The notes below the pieces were generated by a model. The model ran no database searches and was not told the DNA's origin. It saw nothing but the letters and a program-made list of their open reading frames with translations. From positions 1-34,993 of the forward strand of contig JAFLUP010000020.1 in the NCBI GenBank assembly GCA_022508745.1: a stretch of 34,993 bases of DNA. Reading direction: 5' to 3'. This DNA is from Oscillospiraceae bacterium (GTDB lineage Bacteria > Bacillota > Clostridia > Oscillospirales > CAG-382). Shown here one piece after another: positions 15,901 through 23,570 of the stretch. A program made the translations under genes and the position numbers. The first letter of the stretch is position 1, and each line of letters begins with the position of its first letter.

Positions 15901-16093
15901 GGAAGGGCTGAAAGGCTTCAACACGGCGGAGCTGACCGTTTCCGCGGAGCACGGCTCGGTCACGGTAGACGCCAACGGCGGATACTGGTATATCCCCTAC
16001 GAAGGCTTCACCGGTAAAGACACCTTCACCTTCCGTTACAGCGATTACCTCATGTGGTCGGCAGAAACCACTGTCACCATCACGGTGGGATAA
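12977..16093 (+). CDS. Large lipoprotein with discoidin-like modules and DUF4855
   Basis: The 1038-residue product starts at ATG 12977 (AGAAAGG upstream). It has a lipoprotein signal with lipobox L-A-S-C21 and a Ser/Asp-rich linker to about residue 58. Two beta-sandwich regions (about 63-220 and 231-411) and a clearer F5/8-type-C-like module (about 438-600) follow; the last has D-L-G-Y-N-A-S-I-T-G-F-K and a terminal E-I-E-I-F-G strand. DUF4855 spans about 605-950, with W-I-P-Y-Y, F-T-A-A-Y-M-Q-P-N-Y and a D-I-D-N-D-G acidic loop. A cadherin/Ig-like domain (about 975-1038, F-T-G-K-D-T-F-T-F-R-Y) ends it. The architecture suggests binding or processing of surface or dietary polysaccharide, which is inference. 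The next gene is also a lipoprotein, and a terminator lies between them. Confidence 0.9.
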   Translation: MKKVLSLLLALLMLALTLASCKSGEDAGSVDPSADSSADTESSGGSESSDDPNDPNGSLNGERRETVVSIGKPYTVSFNAEPQYEDSFGTELCDGFYADIGASYSDTKFAGFSISGKSLDIIFDMGEDHSRLYKFGISFLNTREAGIGKLGTSRIYYSNDLDDKWTRAGLFYVPQEEEGKTQQVWLTLDEPIDARYIRFSLKGTSSWLFLDELVIIADTAGSSLHANYLTQLDATYNGNHLSQSDLKAGSSAVDRTLTLISATKGKYYSTSYLSNSMFPDRNNALLTDGNEPGANLESESFAGYEGGKELTIDIPLKGTVEGLSEFSLSMFQQANLRYMLPYYVDFYISADGKTYDRIGRVYAPSDLSITNFTFALHLNKGFTAQAVRFVLAESDSLCFLVEEADASYYGVDTTVPLYPELSLPEVKEPVYKQGGSTKVSNLVKGLPYQITSGTPLEYATEIEHNTLADAGVLTDGAYSPNTTYNNGYWNRTRGGGSRSVYFDLGYNASITGFKIDYLQFSSYAIYAPSSTNLYLSVDGVNWYSAGVASCLPSGAAGSVPAELTLEKAYEARFICVSFACTPHAYADEIEIFGTEAVSSGTVKLTESDLQVATKYQYMKPSDKILGGVKDMALIYYGARALDEDFFLPYVAYLDAEGNIKDTLFDGYLFLPTVAGRQLPSGGQPHEASADKPTLLIDWMYQFEQDFTKGQHFDALNKTAAKVKEALSLPADYKLKVYATIMYPNVTATDFGDIDNDGVSEDLSKTEDRLKVLDLYMQMYLDRFAEEKYENLSLEGFYWFAESISNQAADVVTLPATAEIAKSKGTQIFWIPYYVASGYSNWNSFGFTAAYMQPNYVFKLTTPISQLYSAASLIKNLGMGVEIEVNGAAVGQLAYYRRYLRYLGYGAEAGYMTESIHAYYQDVTVFYDACYSGTEMGRSLYDATYGFIKGTLKAPEKLPDVTATCEKDGLLHGELLEGLKGFNTAELTVSAEHGSVTVDANGGYWYIPYEGFTGKDTFTFRYSDYLMWSAETTVTITVG

Positions 16094-16105
16094 ACAAGCA
16101 CACGG

Positions 16106-16145
16106 GCGTCCGCCGGTTCTTTTGCCGGCGGACGCTTGCTTTTTA
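16106..16145 (+). terminator. Terminator after the DUF4855 lipoprotein
   Basis: An 11-bp perfect stem GCGTCCGCCGG/CCGGCGGACGC with an 8-base loop is followed by TTGCTTTTT. It lies 13 bases after the stop codon and may reduce expression of the following lipoprotein. Confidence 0.85.
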
Positions 16146-16174
16146 CGCCCATGAACGAAAGGAGCGCGCAACAT

Positions 16175-18193
16175 ATGAAAATCCGTTCATTGGTTTCCCT
16201 TCTGTTGGTCCTATCGCTGTTGCTGGTTGTCGCCTGCTCCACGAAACGGGAGGAGGAAGATTTCTCCGAATCGGAGGAAAGCGCGGAGACGTTTGTTTCG
16301 GATCCGTCGGAGGAAACGACGAGTAACAACGTCAGCGAAGAGACCTCTTCCACGGATCCGTCGGAGGAATCGTCCGTCGGAGGCGAGGATCCCGGCGATA
16401 AGGGGCCGGAGTTTCCCCTGCCGCCCGTCCCTTCCGAGGAAAGCGACACGGTGCTGGAGCTGGTGGCTTCCGCCCCCACGTCGCCGGGCGGGTTCTACCC
16501 GTATCAGGTCTTTATCAGCGAGGGAATCTCCATACACGCCTGGTACACCATGCCCGGCGTCGACGCAGAGGGCAATCTTTACCTCTGCTGGGAGGATATG
16601 GCCGAATACCAAACCTATCGCCTGTTCCGTCTGAATGACCAAACCATGCTCGAACTGCCGCAGGACCAATGGCTTCTGTCGGAATCAAGTGACTACATCG
16701 CCAACGCAATCCTCTATGACGACGGCAGCGTCAGCATCACCGGGGTACTGTATGCAAGTCATCTTTCCTTCCTGCCCGCCTCCAAACGGAGCTACCGGCT
16801 GGAGGAATTCACCGACGGAAGGCTGGTCACTTACGGAAGAACCTCGGTGTTCCTGCAAAACCTCCCGGGATTCGACGAGGAAAGCCACCCCTACCGATGG
16901 GATGACAGAATCTATCGCGCCGGGGCTACCCTGTTCCGCAAATCCACGCGCTGGGGATACTTTCGCACCGACGAAACGGAACGCGGGGAGCTGCAGCAGC
17001 GGGAGACCATTTATACCGCCTACGATGAGAGAGGCGCGCTGGTTTCCCAATTCCTGCTTTATGAACGAGGTAACTTCCCCACCCCCTGCGAAATGCTTTA
17101 CGACGTCGGCCACCAGGGCATCATGGAGGAGTACAACGCCACCGATCTGTATCTGGGGGACTACGCCTTTGAAAGGGTCTTTGAACACTGGGTGGTCTAC
17201 GGGACAAACGGCGAAACGTACCTGTTCCTGCTCTACCCCGACCGGTGCGAAGCGTACCGGGTCCACGCCGGGTACCACCCGGAAACCTTCAGTGAGGCGA
17301 GTCTGAACCGGGAAGCGGATTTCGAGGATCCGACGGACACATGGGGCGCTCCGAAGCTGGAAGAGGTACAAGCGGTCACGGAAGGACCCATCATGGGCGC
17401 ACAGACACCGGACGCCGTCTGCGCGGACGAGAACGGGATGATCTACCTGCTGTACCAATCGGGGGACATCTACCGTTTGCAGGACGGGGCGCATTACACC
17501 TTTACCTATCCGAGCAAGACGCAACAGTGGCACGTGTCGGACATGATTTGCCATGAGGGAGTTCTGTATCTACTGTTTGAGTACAGCCGTTTTCAGGACG
17601 CCGTGCTTCACACCGTCGACGTGCGCACAGACGGAGCGGAAAGCGTACAGGTCCCCTTCCCCGGCGTCCAATACGAGGGAAAGACCGGCGCATACCTGTT
17701 TGCCAATCAAAAACAGGGGGTGCTGCTGTGCATGACAGATTACGACACGAGTTACAGCGTTATAGATGACCGCAGGATCTTCTACACCATGGACGGGAAA
17801 GTCATCCCGAAGGAAAAGGAGCTTTTCACGCTCGCCCGCGAATCCTTCTTCGAACAAGTACTGTACCGCGGAAAGACGGTCTCCATGGGAAAGATGGGAG
17901 AAGCCGGTTTTTTGGCCACCATCGATGAGACGGGGATGATCTGGGGCGTAGAAAACGAGGTGGAGCCGGAGGGAGGACACACCCGTTACCAGAGTTTCTA
18001 TTCCCTTTACGACGCGAACTGCGAGCTGTACGGGGAGATCCTGCTGGAAACGAGCTCCGACACCGCCCGGATCGGCGATTACAACTTTGGCGGCGTCAAG
18101 GACGCGCGGATCGTCTGCGGCGCGGGGAACGCCATGTATTTGCTGCTCCGCTTCGGGAGCAGCGTGACCCTCTACACGGTGACGATTGACTGA
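16175..18193 (+). CDS. Secreted lipoprotein of unknown function
   Basis: The 672-residue product has a lipoprotein signal ending V-V-A-C21, then an acidic Ser/Glu/Thr linker to about residue 80 with repeated D-P-S-E-E units. The rest has no family I recognise. Repeated short stretches such as D-A-E-G-N-L-Y-L and D-E-N-G-M-I-Y-L-L, alternating with aromatic strands, look like beta-propeller blades. ATG 16175 has GAAAGGAG at good spacing; an ATG at 16151 lies upstream of that ribosome site. It follows the DUF4855 lipoprotein and shares its anchor-plus-linker design, so a shared surface role is plausible. Confidence 0.8.
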   Translation: MKIRSLVSLLLVLSLLLVVACSTKREEEDFSESEESAETFVSDPSEETTSNNVSEETSSTDPSEESSVGGEDPGDKGPEFPLPPVPSEESDTVLELVASAPTSPGGFYPYQVFISEGISIHAWYTMPGVDAEGNLYLCWEDMAEYQTYRLFRLNDQTMLELPQDQWLLSESSDYIANAILYDDGSVSITGVLYASHLSFLPASKRSYRLEEFTDGRLVTYGRTSVFLQNLPGFDEESHPYRWDDRIYRAGATLFRKSTRWGYFRTDETERGELQQRETIYTAYDERGALVSQFLLYERGNFPTPCEMLYDVGHQGIMEEYNATDLYLGDYAFERVFEHWVVYGTNGETYLFLLYPDRCEAYRVHAGYHPETFSEASLNREADFEDPTDTWGAPKLEEVQAVTEGPIMGAQTPDAVCADENGMIYLLYQSGDIYRLQDGAHYTFTYPSKTQQWHVSDMICHEGVLYLLFEYSRFQDAVLHTVDVRTDGAESVQVPFPGVQYEGKTGAYLFANQKQGVLLCMTDYDTSYSVIDDRRIFYTMDGKVIPKEKELFTLARESFFEQVLYRGKTVSMGKMGEAGFLATIDETGMIWGVENEVEPEGGHTRYQSFYSLYDANCELYGEILLETSSDTARIGDYNFGGVKDARIVCGAGNAMYLLLRFGSSVTLYTVTID

Positions 18194-18204
18194 CATACCC
18201 ACAC

Positions 18205-18240
18205 AAAAAACCGTCGGGAGCCCATCCCGACGGTTTTGTT
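18205..18240. terminator. Bidirectional terminator between the lipoprotein gene and lgt
   Basis: ACCGTCGGGA/TCCCGACGGT is a 10-bp stem with a run of A on the left and TTTTGTT on the right. It serves the converging lipoprotein gene (stop 18193) and lgt (stop 18250). Confidence 0.9.
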
Positions 18241-18249
18241 GTGTGCAGG

Positions 18250-19206
18250 TTATTCTTCCTCTGATTCGGACGCTTCCGGCGCGTCGGAGGATGCCTCCGG
18301 CTCGGATTCCGAAGCGGATTCTTCCGCCGCTTCTTCCGGAACGGTTTCCAGATTGGCAGCGCTGAATTTGGAGGTATACGTGGCTTCCGCGTTCAGCTTT
18401 TTCGCCCGGCGGGAGAACACCAAAAGCCCGATCACACACAGGATCACCGAGCAGATCCCCACGAACACGGAGAACTTGATGCTGAATTTGCTGGTCTTAT
18501 CACCGATCAGATACAGGCTGTCATCCCGCAGGATCTCAATGAGGGTGCGCCCGAAGCCGTACCAGCCTACGTACAGGCAGACGATCTCCCCGTCAAACTT
18601 CTTACGACGGTAGAAGATCAGCAGGAGCAGCAGCAAGCCGATCAGATTCCACAGGGATTCATACAGGAAGGTGGGATGGGTGGCTTTGCCGTCCACCATC
18701 ATGCGGCAGAACAGGGTGTCCACATGGGCGGATACGCCGTAGGCTTCCCCGTTCATAAAGTTCCCCCAGCGACCGATCAGTTGCCCCACCATCACGGCAG
18801 GAGCGACGGAATCCGCCACCTTCAGGAAGGAGAGCTTGGCGATCCGGCAATACGTAAACACGGTCAGCCCGCCGAAGATGATGCCGCCGTAGATGGCAAG
18901 CCCGCCTTCGCGGATGTTGATCATCTTGCCGATATTCCCCGCGTAGTCGTCCCATTTGGTAACAACATAGATCACCCGTGCACCGATGATACCGATGGGA
19001 ACGGTGAACAAGGCGAGGTTATAGAGGTGATTCTCCGGCAGGTTTTCCACCTTTCTGGACAGATAGTAAAACAGACACAGCGCGCAGAGGATGCCGAAGG
19101 TGAGGATCACGCCGTACCATTTGACCTCCATCCCAAACAGGGTGAACGCCGTTTCATGGACTTGAAATTCCGGGATCCCGAGCCCGGGAAACGAGATCGT
19201 GTGCAT
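18250..19206 (-). CDS. lgt: Prolipoprotein diacylglyceryl transferase
   Basis: The 318-residue polytopic membrane enzyme transfers diacylglycerol from phosphatidylglycerol to the lipobox Cys of prolipoproteins. The signature G145-R-W-G-N-F-M-N-G-E154 is intact, as is E-G-G-L-A-I-Y-G-G near 100-108. At least six hydrophobic segments are visible. Oddly, the C-terminus carries an acidic, Ser/Ala/Glu-rich tail at about 289-318 that is not part of the usual enzyme. Start ATG 19206 has GGAAAGG upstream, 2 bases after the M16 peptidase stop. It is the last gene of the long leftward run. The two lipoproteins encoded just beyond its 3' end would be substrates. Confidence 0.95.
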   Translation of the reverse strand: MHTISFPGLGIPEFQVHETAFTLFGMEVKWYGVILTFGILCALCLFYYLSRKVENLPENHLYNLALFTVPIGIIGARVIYVVTKWDDYAGNIGKMINIREGGLAIYGGIIFGGLTVFTYCRIAKLSFLKVADSVAPAVMVGQLIGRWGNFMNGEAYGVSAHVDTLFCRMMVDGKATHPTFLYESLWNLIGLLLLLLIFYRRKKFDGEIVCLYVGWYGFGRTLIEILRDDSLYLIGDKTSKFSIKFSVFVGICSVILCVIGLLVFSRRAKKLNAEATYTSKFSAANLETVPEEAAEESASESEPEASSDAPEASESEEE

Positions 19207-19208
19207 AT

Positions 19209-20510
19209 TTATCCCTTCCTTTCCTGATCTTTCGGGTAGACCACGCTCATGGCGCAGCGATCCGTGCGGATGGTGCGCCGGAAGATCTCCTTCGCTTCCT
19301 CGTAGCCGATGTCGGAGATCAGGGCGGTACAGGTCATATAGTCCTCCTCCGCCAGATAATGGTCCATGAAGGCGCTCGCCAGATCCTCGGTGGAATCGAA
19401 GGTGAACAGGTTGTTGGCGTAGACCACGCGGCGGGCGATCTCGAACTCCTCGGGGGTAAAATAGTGCTCCCGACGGTGGTCGATCTCCTTGCAAACCGCC
19501 TTAAGCAGGGCGTTCGGGTCCTCGCAGTATGCCGCCACCTCCGTAAAGGCGCAGTCCCGCATCTGCATATAGCCGCCGCCGAATTTCTCGTTGATCAGCC
19601 CGCTTTCGTACAGGCGGTTGTAGAATTCCCCGGAGCGGCCGAACAACAGCTGGGTGGTGATGGCGTTTGCCGCGGAGACGCGCATGGCTTCCTCCGGCGT
19701 TTCCGGCGGGATCGCTTTGAACCCGATCTCCACCACCGGCTGCGCCACCTCGAACCACGCTTCCATCAGCGGTTCGTTGACCTCCTCCGGCTCCTCCGGG
19801 AAGATCCTTTCCACCTTCTGTTCCGGGGCGACCGTTGTCAGCACCTTGTCACAGACGGCTTCCACCTGCTCCGGCGTCACGTCCCCGCAGACCACCAGCG
19901 CCATGTTGCGCAGGTTGTAGAAGGTGTCCGTGCAGCGGTAGAGCATCTCCGGCGTGATCTTCGCGATGGAGTCCCGCGTGCCGGCGATGTTCCGGCGCAC
20001 CGGATGGCGGGCATACAGGGCTTGCAGCAGGTTGTTGAACACGCACCAGCCGGGGTTATCGTCGTACATGGCGATCTCCTCCCCGATGATGCCCTGCTCC
20101 TTCTCGATGGTTTCCTTCGAAAAATACGGGTGAGTGACGAAATCCAGCAAGATCTCCAGATTCTCCTCGAACCCCTCCGTGCAGGAAAACAGGTAGCAAG
20201 TGCGCCCGTAGGAGGTGTAGGCGTTGGCGGAAGCTCCCGTCTGCGCATAGCGGGCGAAGGCGTCCTCCCCCTTTTCATCCTCAAACATTTTATGCTCTAA
20301 AAAGTGCGCAACGCCGTCGGGGAGCTCCAGATAGTCCTCGTCCCGCTCCGTCTTGAACTTCACGTCGATGGAGCCGTAACGGGTGCCCAGCAGGGCGTAG
20401 ACGGCGGAATGTTTTTTGGGGATCACGAACATCGGCAGACCGCTTTTGTGCTGCCACGTGAAGTAGGATTCCCCCAGTTTTTCATCCATCACTTGCGTAA
20501 AACGGCTCAT
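19209..20510 (-). CDS. M16 zinc peptidase (YmfH-like, active partner)
   Basis: The 433-residue protein is an insulinase-family peptidase. It has the inverted zinc motif H69-F-L-E72-H73 and a downstream G-E-E-I-A-M segment at about 143-148 that supplies the third ligand. A second, non-catalytic M16 lobe follows, with a G-F-K-A-I-P-P segment near 260. It overlaps the upstream degenerate M16 gene by 4 bases (ATGA), as expected for a heterodimeric M16B-type peptidase in which one subunit supplies zinc chemistry and the other substrate contacts. The resemblance is to Bacillus YmfH/YmfF. No signal peptide, so cytoplasmic. Substrate unknown. Confidence 0.92.
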   Translation of the reverse strand: MSRFTQVMDEKLGESYFTWQHKSGLPMFVIPKKHSAVYALLGTRYGSIDVKFKTERDEDYLELPDGVAHFLEHKMFEDEKGEDAFARYAQTGASANAYTSYGRTCYLFSCTEGFEENLEILLDFVTHPYFSKETIEKEQGIIGEEIAMYDDNPGWCVFNNLLQALYARHPVRRNIAGTRDSIAKITPEMLYRCTDTFYNLRNMALVVCGDVTPEQVEAVCDKVLTTVAPEQKVERIFPEEPEEVNEPLMEAWFEVAQPVVEIGFKAIPPETPEEAMRVSAANAITTQLLFGRSGEFYNRLYESGLINEKFGGGYMQMRDCAFTEVAAYCEDPNALLKAVCKEIDHRREHYFTPEEFEIARRVVYANNLFTFDSTEDLASAFMDHYLAEEDYMTCTALISDIGYEEAKEIFRRTIRTDRCAMSVVYPKDQERKG

Positions 20511-21775
20511 TCGGATGCTCCTTCCAGATAATAGACGGTATCCAGCGTCAGGTCGTTCGCCACCTTGACCACATCTGTGACGGTAACCTCATCCAGCGAG
20601 TTTGCCGCGTCCTCCGGGGAATCGGTACGTCCGGCGATGATGCGCCCGAGGTACCAAGAGCAGATGGAAGCGGAGCTGTCGGTGATCTCCCGGTAACCGT
20701 TGCGCAGGGAGCGGCGGGCGGTCTCCAGCTCTTCCTCGGTGAGTTTTCCGGCGCGGAGATCGTCAAGCTGCTCCAGAATGGCGTCCAGCGCGGCGGTCTG
20801 ATTCTTCTGCTCGATGCCGCTGTTGATCAGCAGGATGCCCTTCAGCCCGTCGGGAGCGCTGGAGCAATAGTAGCACAGGCTCTTTTTCTCCCGCACGTTG
20901 GTAAACAACCGGCTGCTGGGGGAACCGCCGAACACCTCGTTGAAGAGCGCCATGTTCGCAAAATTGCCCTCCTGCAGGGTGTAAGGTGCGCGGAAGCCGA
21001 TGCTCAACTTGCACTGGGAGATGCGCATCTGTTCCGTTTTCCTGCGAGGGGATCTCGGAGCGCTCCCCTGCGCTGTGACCGGGAAAGCCGCTTCCCGCGG
21101 GGAAAAGGGCAGGCAGCGCTTACACAGCTCTGCCACTTCCTCCTCCGCCTTTTTGCCGATATAGAAGATCTCCACACGGGCGGAGGTCAGCAGGCCGCGG
21201 TACACTTCCCAGAGGGATTCCGCGGTGAGCTTTTCCACTTCTTCCACGTCGCCGCCGTGGTCTACGGCGTAGGGTTCGCCCTCGCACATGATCTCGATGC
21301 AGCGCCGTCTGGCGTAGGAAGCTTTGTTGTCAATGCGGGAACGGATGTCGTCCGCAAGATTTTTCTTTTCCTGCTCCACATAGCTTGCGCAAAACACGCC
21401 GTTTTCCGTAAAGGGACGGAAGATCAATTCCTGCAGCAGCTTCATCCCCTCTTCCAGCACCCGCATCCCATCAAAGGCATAGGCGTCGTCGATACAGGTC
21501 AGCTCAAAGGTGACAAGCTGCGCTTCCCCCTTCTTCTGGACGTAAGCGCCCAGACCCAGGGAGTACAGCTCGTCCTGCCGACGGTTGAGGTCGCGCATGG
21601 TGGGATACTGCTCCGTTCCGCGCATGAGCACGTCCGTCAACAGAGAGTAGGCGGAAGCGGTCTCCTTCCGCAGGGGGACGAACAGGTTGACGGTCAGGTG
21701 TGCAGTCTTGAACCGGTCGGTGCGGACGGTATTCAGCCCGACGCCGCCGCAAAGCTCGCTTCTGCATAGCTTCAT
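20507..21775 (-). CDS. M16-family protein with degenerate zinc motif (YmfF-like)
   Basis: The 422-residue protein has the M16 fold pattern. Where an active member reads H-L-L-E-H-M-L-F-K-G-T, this one reads S44-L-L-T47-D48-V-L-M-R-G-T, so all zinc-motif residues are lost. The C-terminal half keeps the typical F-N-E-V-F-G-G-S-P-S-S-R-L-F motif and K-K-S-L-C-Y-Y. It is therefore probably the substrate-binding partner of the following gene. Start ATG 21775 has GGAG about 11 bases upstream; longer in-frame starts lie inside nagA. It begins 7 bases after the nagA stop. Confidence 0.9.
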   Translation of the reverse strand: MKLCRSELCGGVGLNTVRTDRFKTAHLTVNLFVPLRKETASAYSLLTDVLMRGTEQYPTMRDLNRRQDELYSLGLGAYVQKKGEAQLVTFELTCIDDAYAFDGMRVLEEGMKLLQELIFRPFTENGVFCASYVEQEKKNLADDIRSRIDNKASYARRRCIEIMCEGEPYAVDHGGDVEEVEKLTAESLWEVYRGLLTSARVEIFYIGKKAEEEVAELCKRCLPFSPREAAFPVTAQGSAPRSPRRKTEQMRISQCKLSIGFRAPYTLQEGNFANMALFNEVFGGSPSSRLFTNVREKKSLCYYCSSAPDGLKGILLINSGIEQKNQTAALDAILEQLDDLRAGKLTEEELETARRSLRNGYREITDSSASICSWYLGRIIAGRTDSPEDAANSLDEVTVTDVVKVANDLTLDTVYYLEGASE

Positions 21776-21782
21776 TCGGTGT

Positions 21783-22979
21783 TTATTCTCCTTCCTGTGA
21801 ACGCGCATGGATGATCTCCCCGCCGCGAACGGTAGCGAGAACGTCAATTCCTTCATCAAAAACAGCAAGATCTGCGCGGAAGCCGGCCCGCAGGATGCCC
21901 CGTTCTTTGATCCCGAACAGGCGGGCAGGCGTTTCGGTCATCATGCGCACGGCGGAGCAGAGGTCCGCACCCGCCAGATCCCGCATATTGCGCACCAGCC
22001 TGTCCGCGGTGGCGACGCTTCCGGCGAACGCCTTGCGGTCCGGCAGTTTGGCGACGCCGTCCTCGATGAAACACTCCTGTCCGTTGGTCAGAGAGCCGAG
22101 GATGGTACGCCCTTCCGTCTGCCCCGCGCCCCGCATGGCGTCCGTCACCAGTACCGTGCGATGCACGCCCTTGGAGCGGTAGACCAGTTGCAGCAGCGTT
22201 TCCGGCAGATGCTTGCCGTCCGCGATAATCTCCACGGTGAGGTCGTCGTAAAGGTACCCCGCCTCGATCAGACCGGGGTAGCGGTATCCGTCGATGCGCA
22301 CGATGCTGCTCATGCCGCTGTAAAAGTGGGTCAAATGGGTGTATCCGTGCAGGATGGCCTCCTTCGCCACGTCAATGGTGGCGTTGGAATGTCCCATGGA
22401 GGGCAGAACGCCGTGCTTCCGCAGCTCGTCTCCCAATTCCATCGCTCCCGGCAGCTCCGGCGCCACCGTCCAGCGGACAATACAGCCGTCGGCGGCCTCC
22501 AGTACCTTGCGGTAGTGGGCAGGATTGGGGGGTTGCAGATATGCTTCGTCCTGCGCTCCCTTCTGGTCGGCGGAAAAATAGGGGCCTTCCAGATGCATCC
22601 CGTAAAGATATGCCCCCGGGTAGTCCGTTTTCTGCACCCTGCGCAGGGTATCAAAGGAGGCGAACAGCTCCTCGTCCGGGCAGGTCAGGGTGGTGGGGAG
22701 GATGGTGGTGGTGCCGTGTTTGGCGTGCAGGACGGCGGCGCCGATAAAGGCCTCCTCTGTGCCGTCCATATAGTCGTATCCCCCGCCGCCGTGCTGATGC
22801 ACGTCGATGAAGCCGGGGGAAATGTAACATCCGCTGTATTCGTGCACCTCGTACTGCCCGTCGTCGTTCCTGTGCTTTCCGGCGTAGGTGATCACCCCGT
22901 CCTCACAGCAGACGTCCCCATCCCTTACCATGGCGTTGGGGAACAGCAGGTGCCCTTTGTATTTTACCCTTCGACTCAC
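21783..22979 (-). CDS. nagA: N-acetylglucosamine-6-phosphate deacetylase
   Basis: This 398-residue amidohydrolase converts GlcNAc-6-P to glucosamine-6-P and acetate, in cell-wall sugar recycling or catabolism. Metal and catalytic residues fit NagA: H61-Q-H63, E131 in H-L-E-G-P-Y, H197 in G-H-S-N-A-T, H218 and D280 in V-T-D-A-M. The loop after H218 reads F-Y-S-G-M rather than the common L-F-N-A-M, so a related N-acetylhexosamine phosphate is possible. The start is GTG at 22979, overlapping the ispF stop by 4 bases (GTGA), with AAAGGAG upstream. No nagB or transporter lies nearby. Confidence 0.9.
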   Translation of the reverse strand: MSRRVKYKGHLLFPNAMVRDGDVCCEDGVITYAGKHRNDDGQYEVHEYSGCYISPGFIDVHQHGGGGYDYMDGTEEAFIGAAVLHAKHGTTTILPTTLTCPDEELFASFDTLRRVQKTDYPGAYLYGMHLEGPYFSADQKGAQDEAYLQPPNPAHYRKVLEAADGCIVRWTVAPELPGAMELGDELRKHGVLPSMGHSNATIDVAKEAILHGYTHLTHFYSGMSSIVRIDGYRYPGLIEAGYLYDDLTVEIIADGKHLPETLLQLVYRSKGVHRTVLVTDAMRGAGQTEGRTILGSLTNGQECFIEDGVAKLPDRKAFAGSVATADRLVRNMRDLAGADLCSAVRMMTETPARLFGIKERGILRAGFRADLAVFDEGIDVLATVRGGEIIHARSQEGE

Positions 22980-23464
22980 GGTTTCATTTCTCCTTTACAT
23001 AAGAAAGCCACAGCGGAGGCGGCGATGCCCTCCCCGCTGCCGGTGAAGCCCAATCCTTCCTCCGTGGTGGCCTTGACGCTCACGTTTTCTACGGGAATGT
23101 GAAGAACACGGGCGATGTTCCGGCGCATTTCCGGCAGGTAGGGAGCCAGTTTGGGTCGTTGGGCGATGACGGTGGAATCCACGTTGCCCACGGCGTACCC
23201 CGCTTCCCGGAGCAGACGCGCGGTCTCTTCCAGCAAAAACAGCGAGGAGACCCCCGCGTAGGCGGGATCGCTGTCCGGGAAATGCACGCCGATGTCCCCC
23301 AGCGCAGCTCCGCCCAGCAAAGCGTCGCAAAGGGCGTGCAGCAGCACGTCCGCGTCCGAATGTCCGAGCAGCCCCTTTTCAAAGGGGATTTCCACCCCGC
23401 CGAGGATGAGTTTCCTCCCCTCTGTCAGGCGGTGCACGTCGTAACCCTGACCGATGCGAATCAT
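22976..23464 (-). CDS. ispF: 2-C-methyl-D-erythritol 2,4-cyclodiphosphate synthase
   Basis: The 162-residue enzyme forms MEcPP in the non-mevalonate isoprenoid pathway. Metal ligands D9-V-H11 and H43 are present, with G-H-S-D-A-D at 34-39, D-I-G-V-H-F-P-D at 57-64 and a C-terminal [14 protein letters not shown] 23464 matches the usual family N-terminus ([10 protein letters not shown]). An ATG 12 bases upstream is possible; it lies only about 3 bases from the AAGGG ribosome site. It is the gene after ispD, separated by 106 bases with a large palindrome. Confidence 0.96.
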   Translation of the reverse strand: MIRIGQGYDVHRLTEGRKLILGGVEIPFEKGLLGHSDADVLLHALCDALLGGAALGDIGVHFPDSDPAYAGVSSLFLLEETARLLREAGYAVGNVDSTVIAQRPKLAPYLPEMRRNIARVLHIPVENVSVKATTEEGLGFTGSGEGIAASAVAFLCKGEMKP

Positions 23465-23488
23465 CGTTATGACCATTCCCTTCGTTCT

Positions 23489-23520
23489 ATTTGATCCTTG
23501 CCGCACGGCAAGGATCAAAT
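23489..23520. repeat. Perfect 15-bp inverted repeat between ispD and ispF
   Basis: Arms at 23489-23503 and 23506-23520 are perfectly complementary with a 2-base centre (CA). The arm reads ATTTGATCCTTGCCG. No T tract follows on either strand, so it does not look like a standard terminator. On the minus strand it ends about 10 bases before the ispF ribosome site. A second short inverted repeat (GGTTTGAA/TTCAAACC) lies at about 23523-23569. Confidence 0.85.
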
Positions 23521-23570
23521 GGGGTTTGAAATACCGTCGCAGTCCCTTTTGCCCACGTTGGCTTCAAACC

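Noticed and set aside
12947-16174. A 1075-residue open frame antisense to the DUF4855 lipoprotein gene
   Set aside because: It mirrors the lipoprotein gene, which has a signal peptide, lipobox, ribosome site and recognisable domains. High-GC codon bias keeps the opposite frame open. The antisense product is Gly/Val/Arg-rich with no domain.
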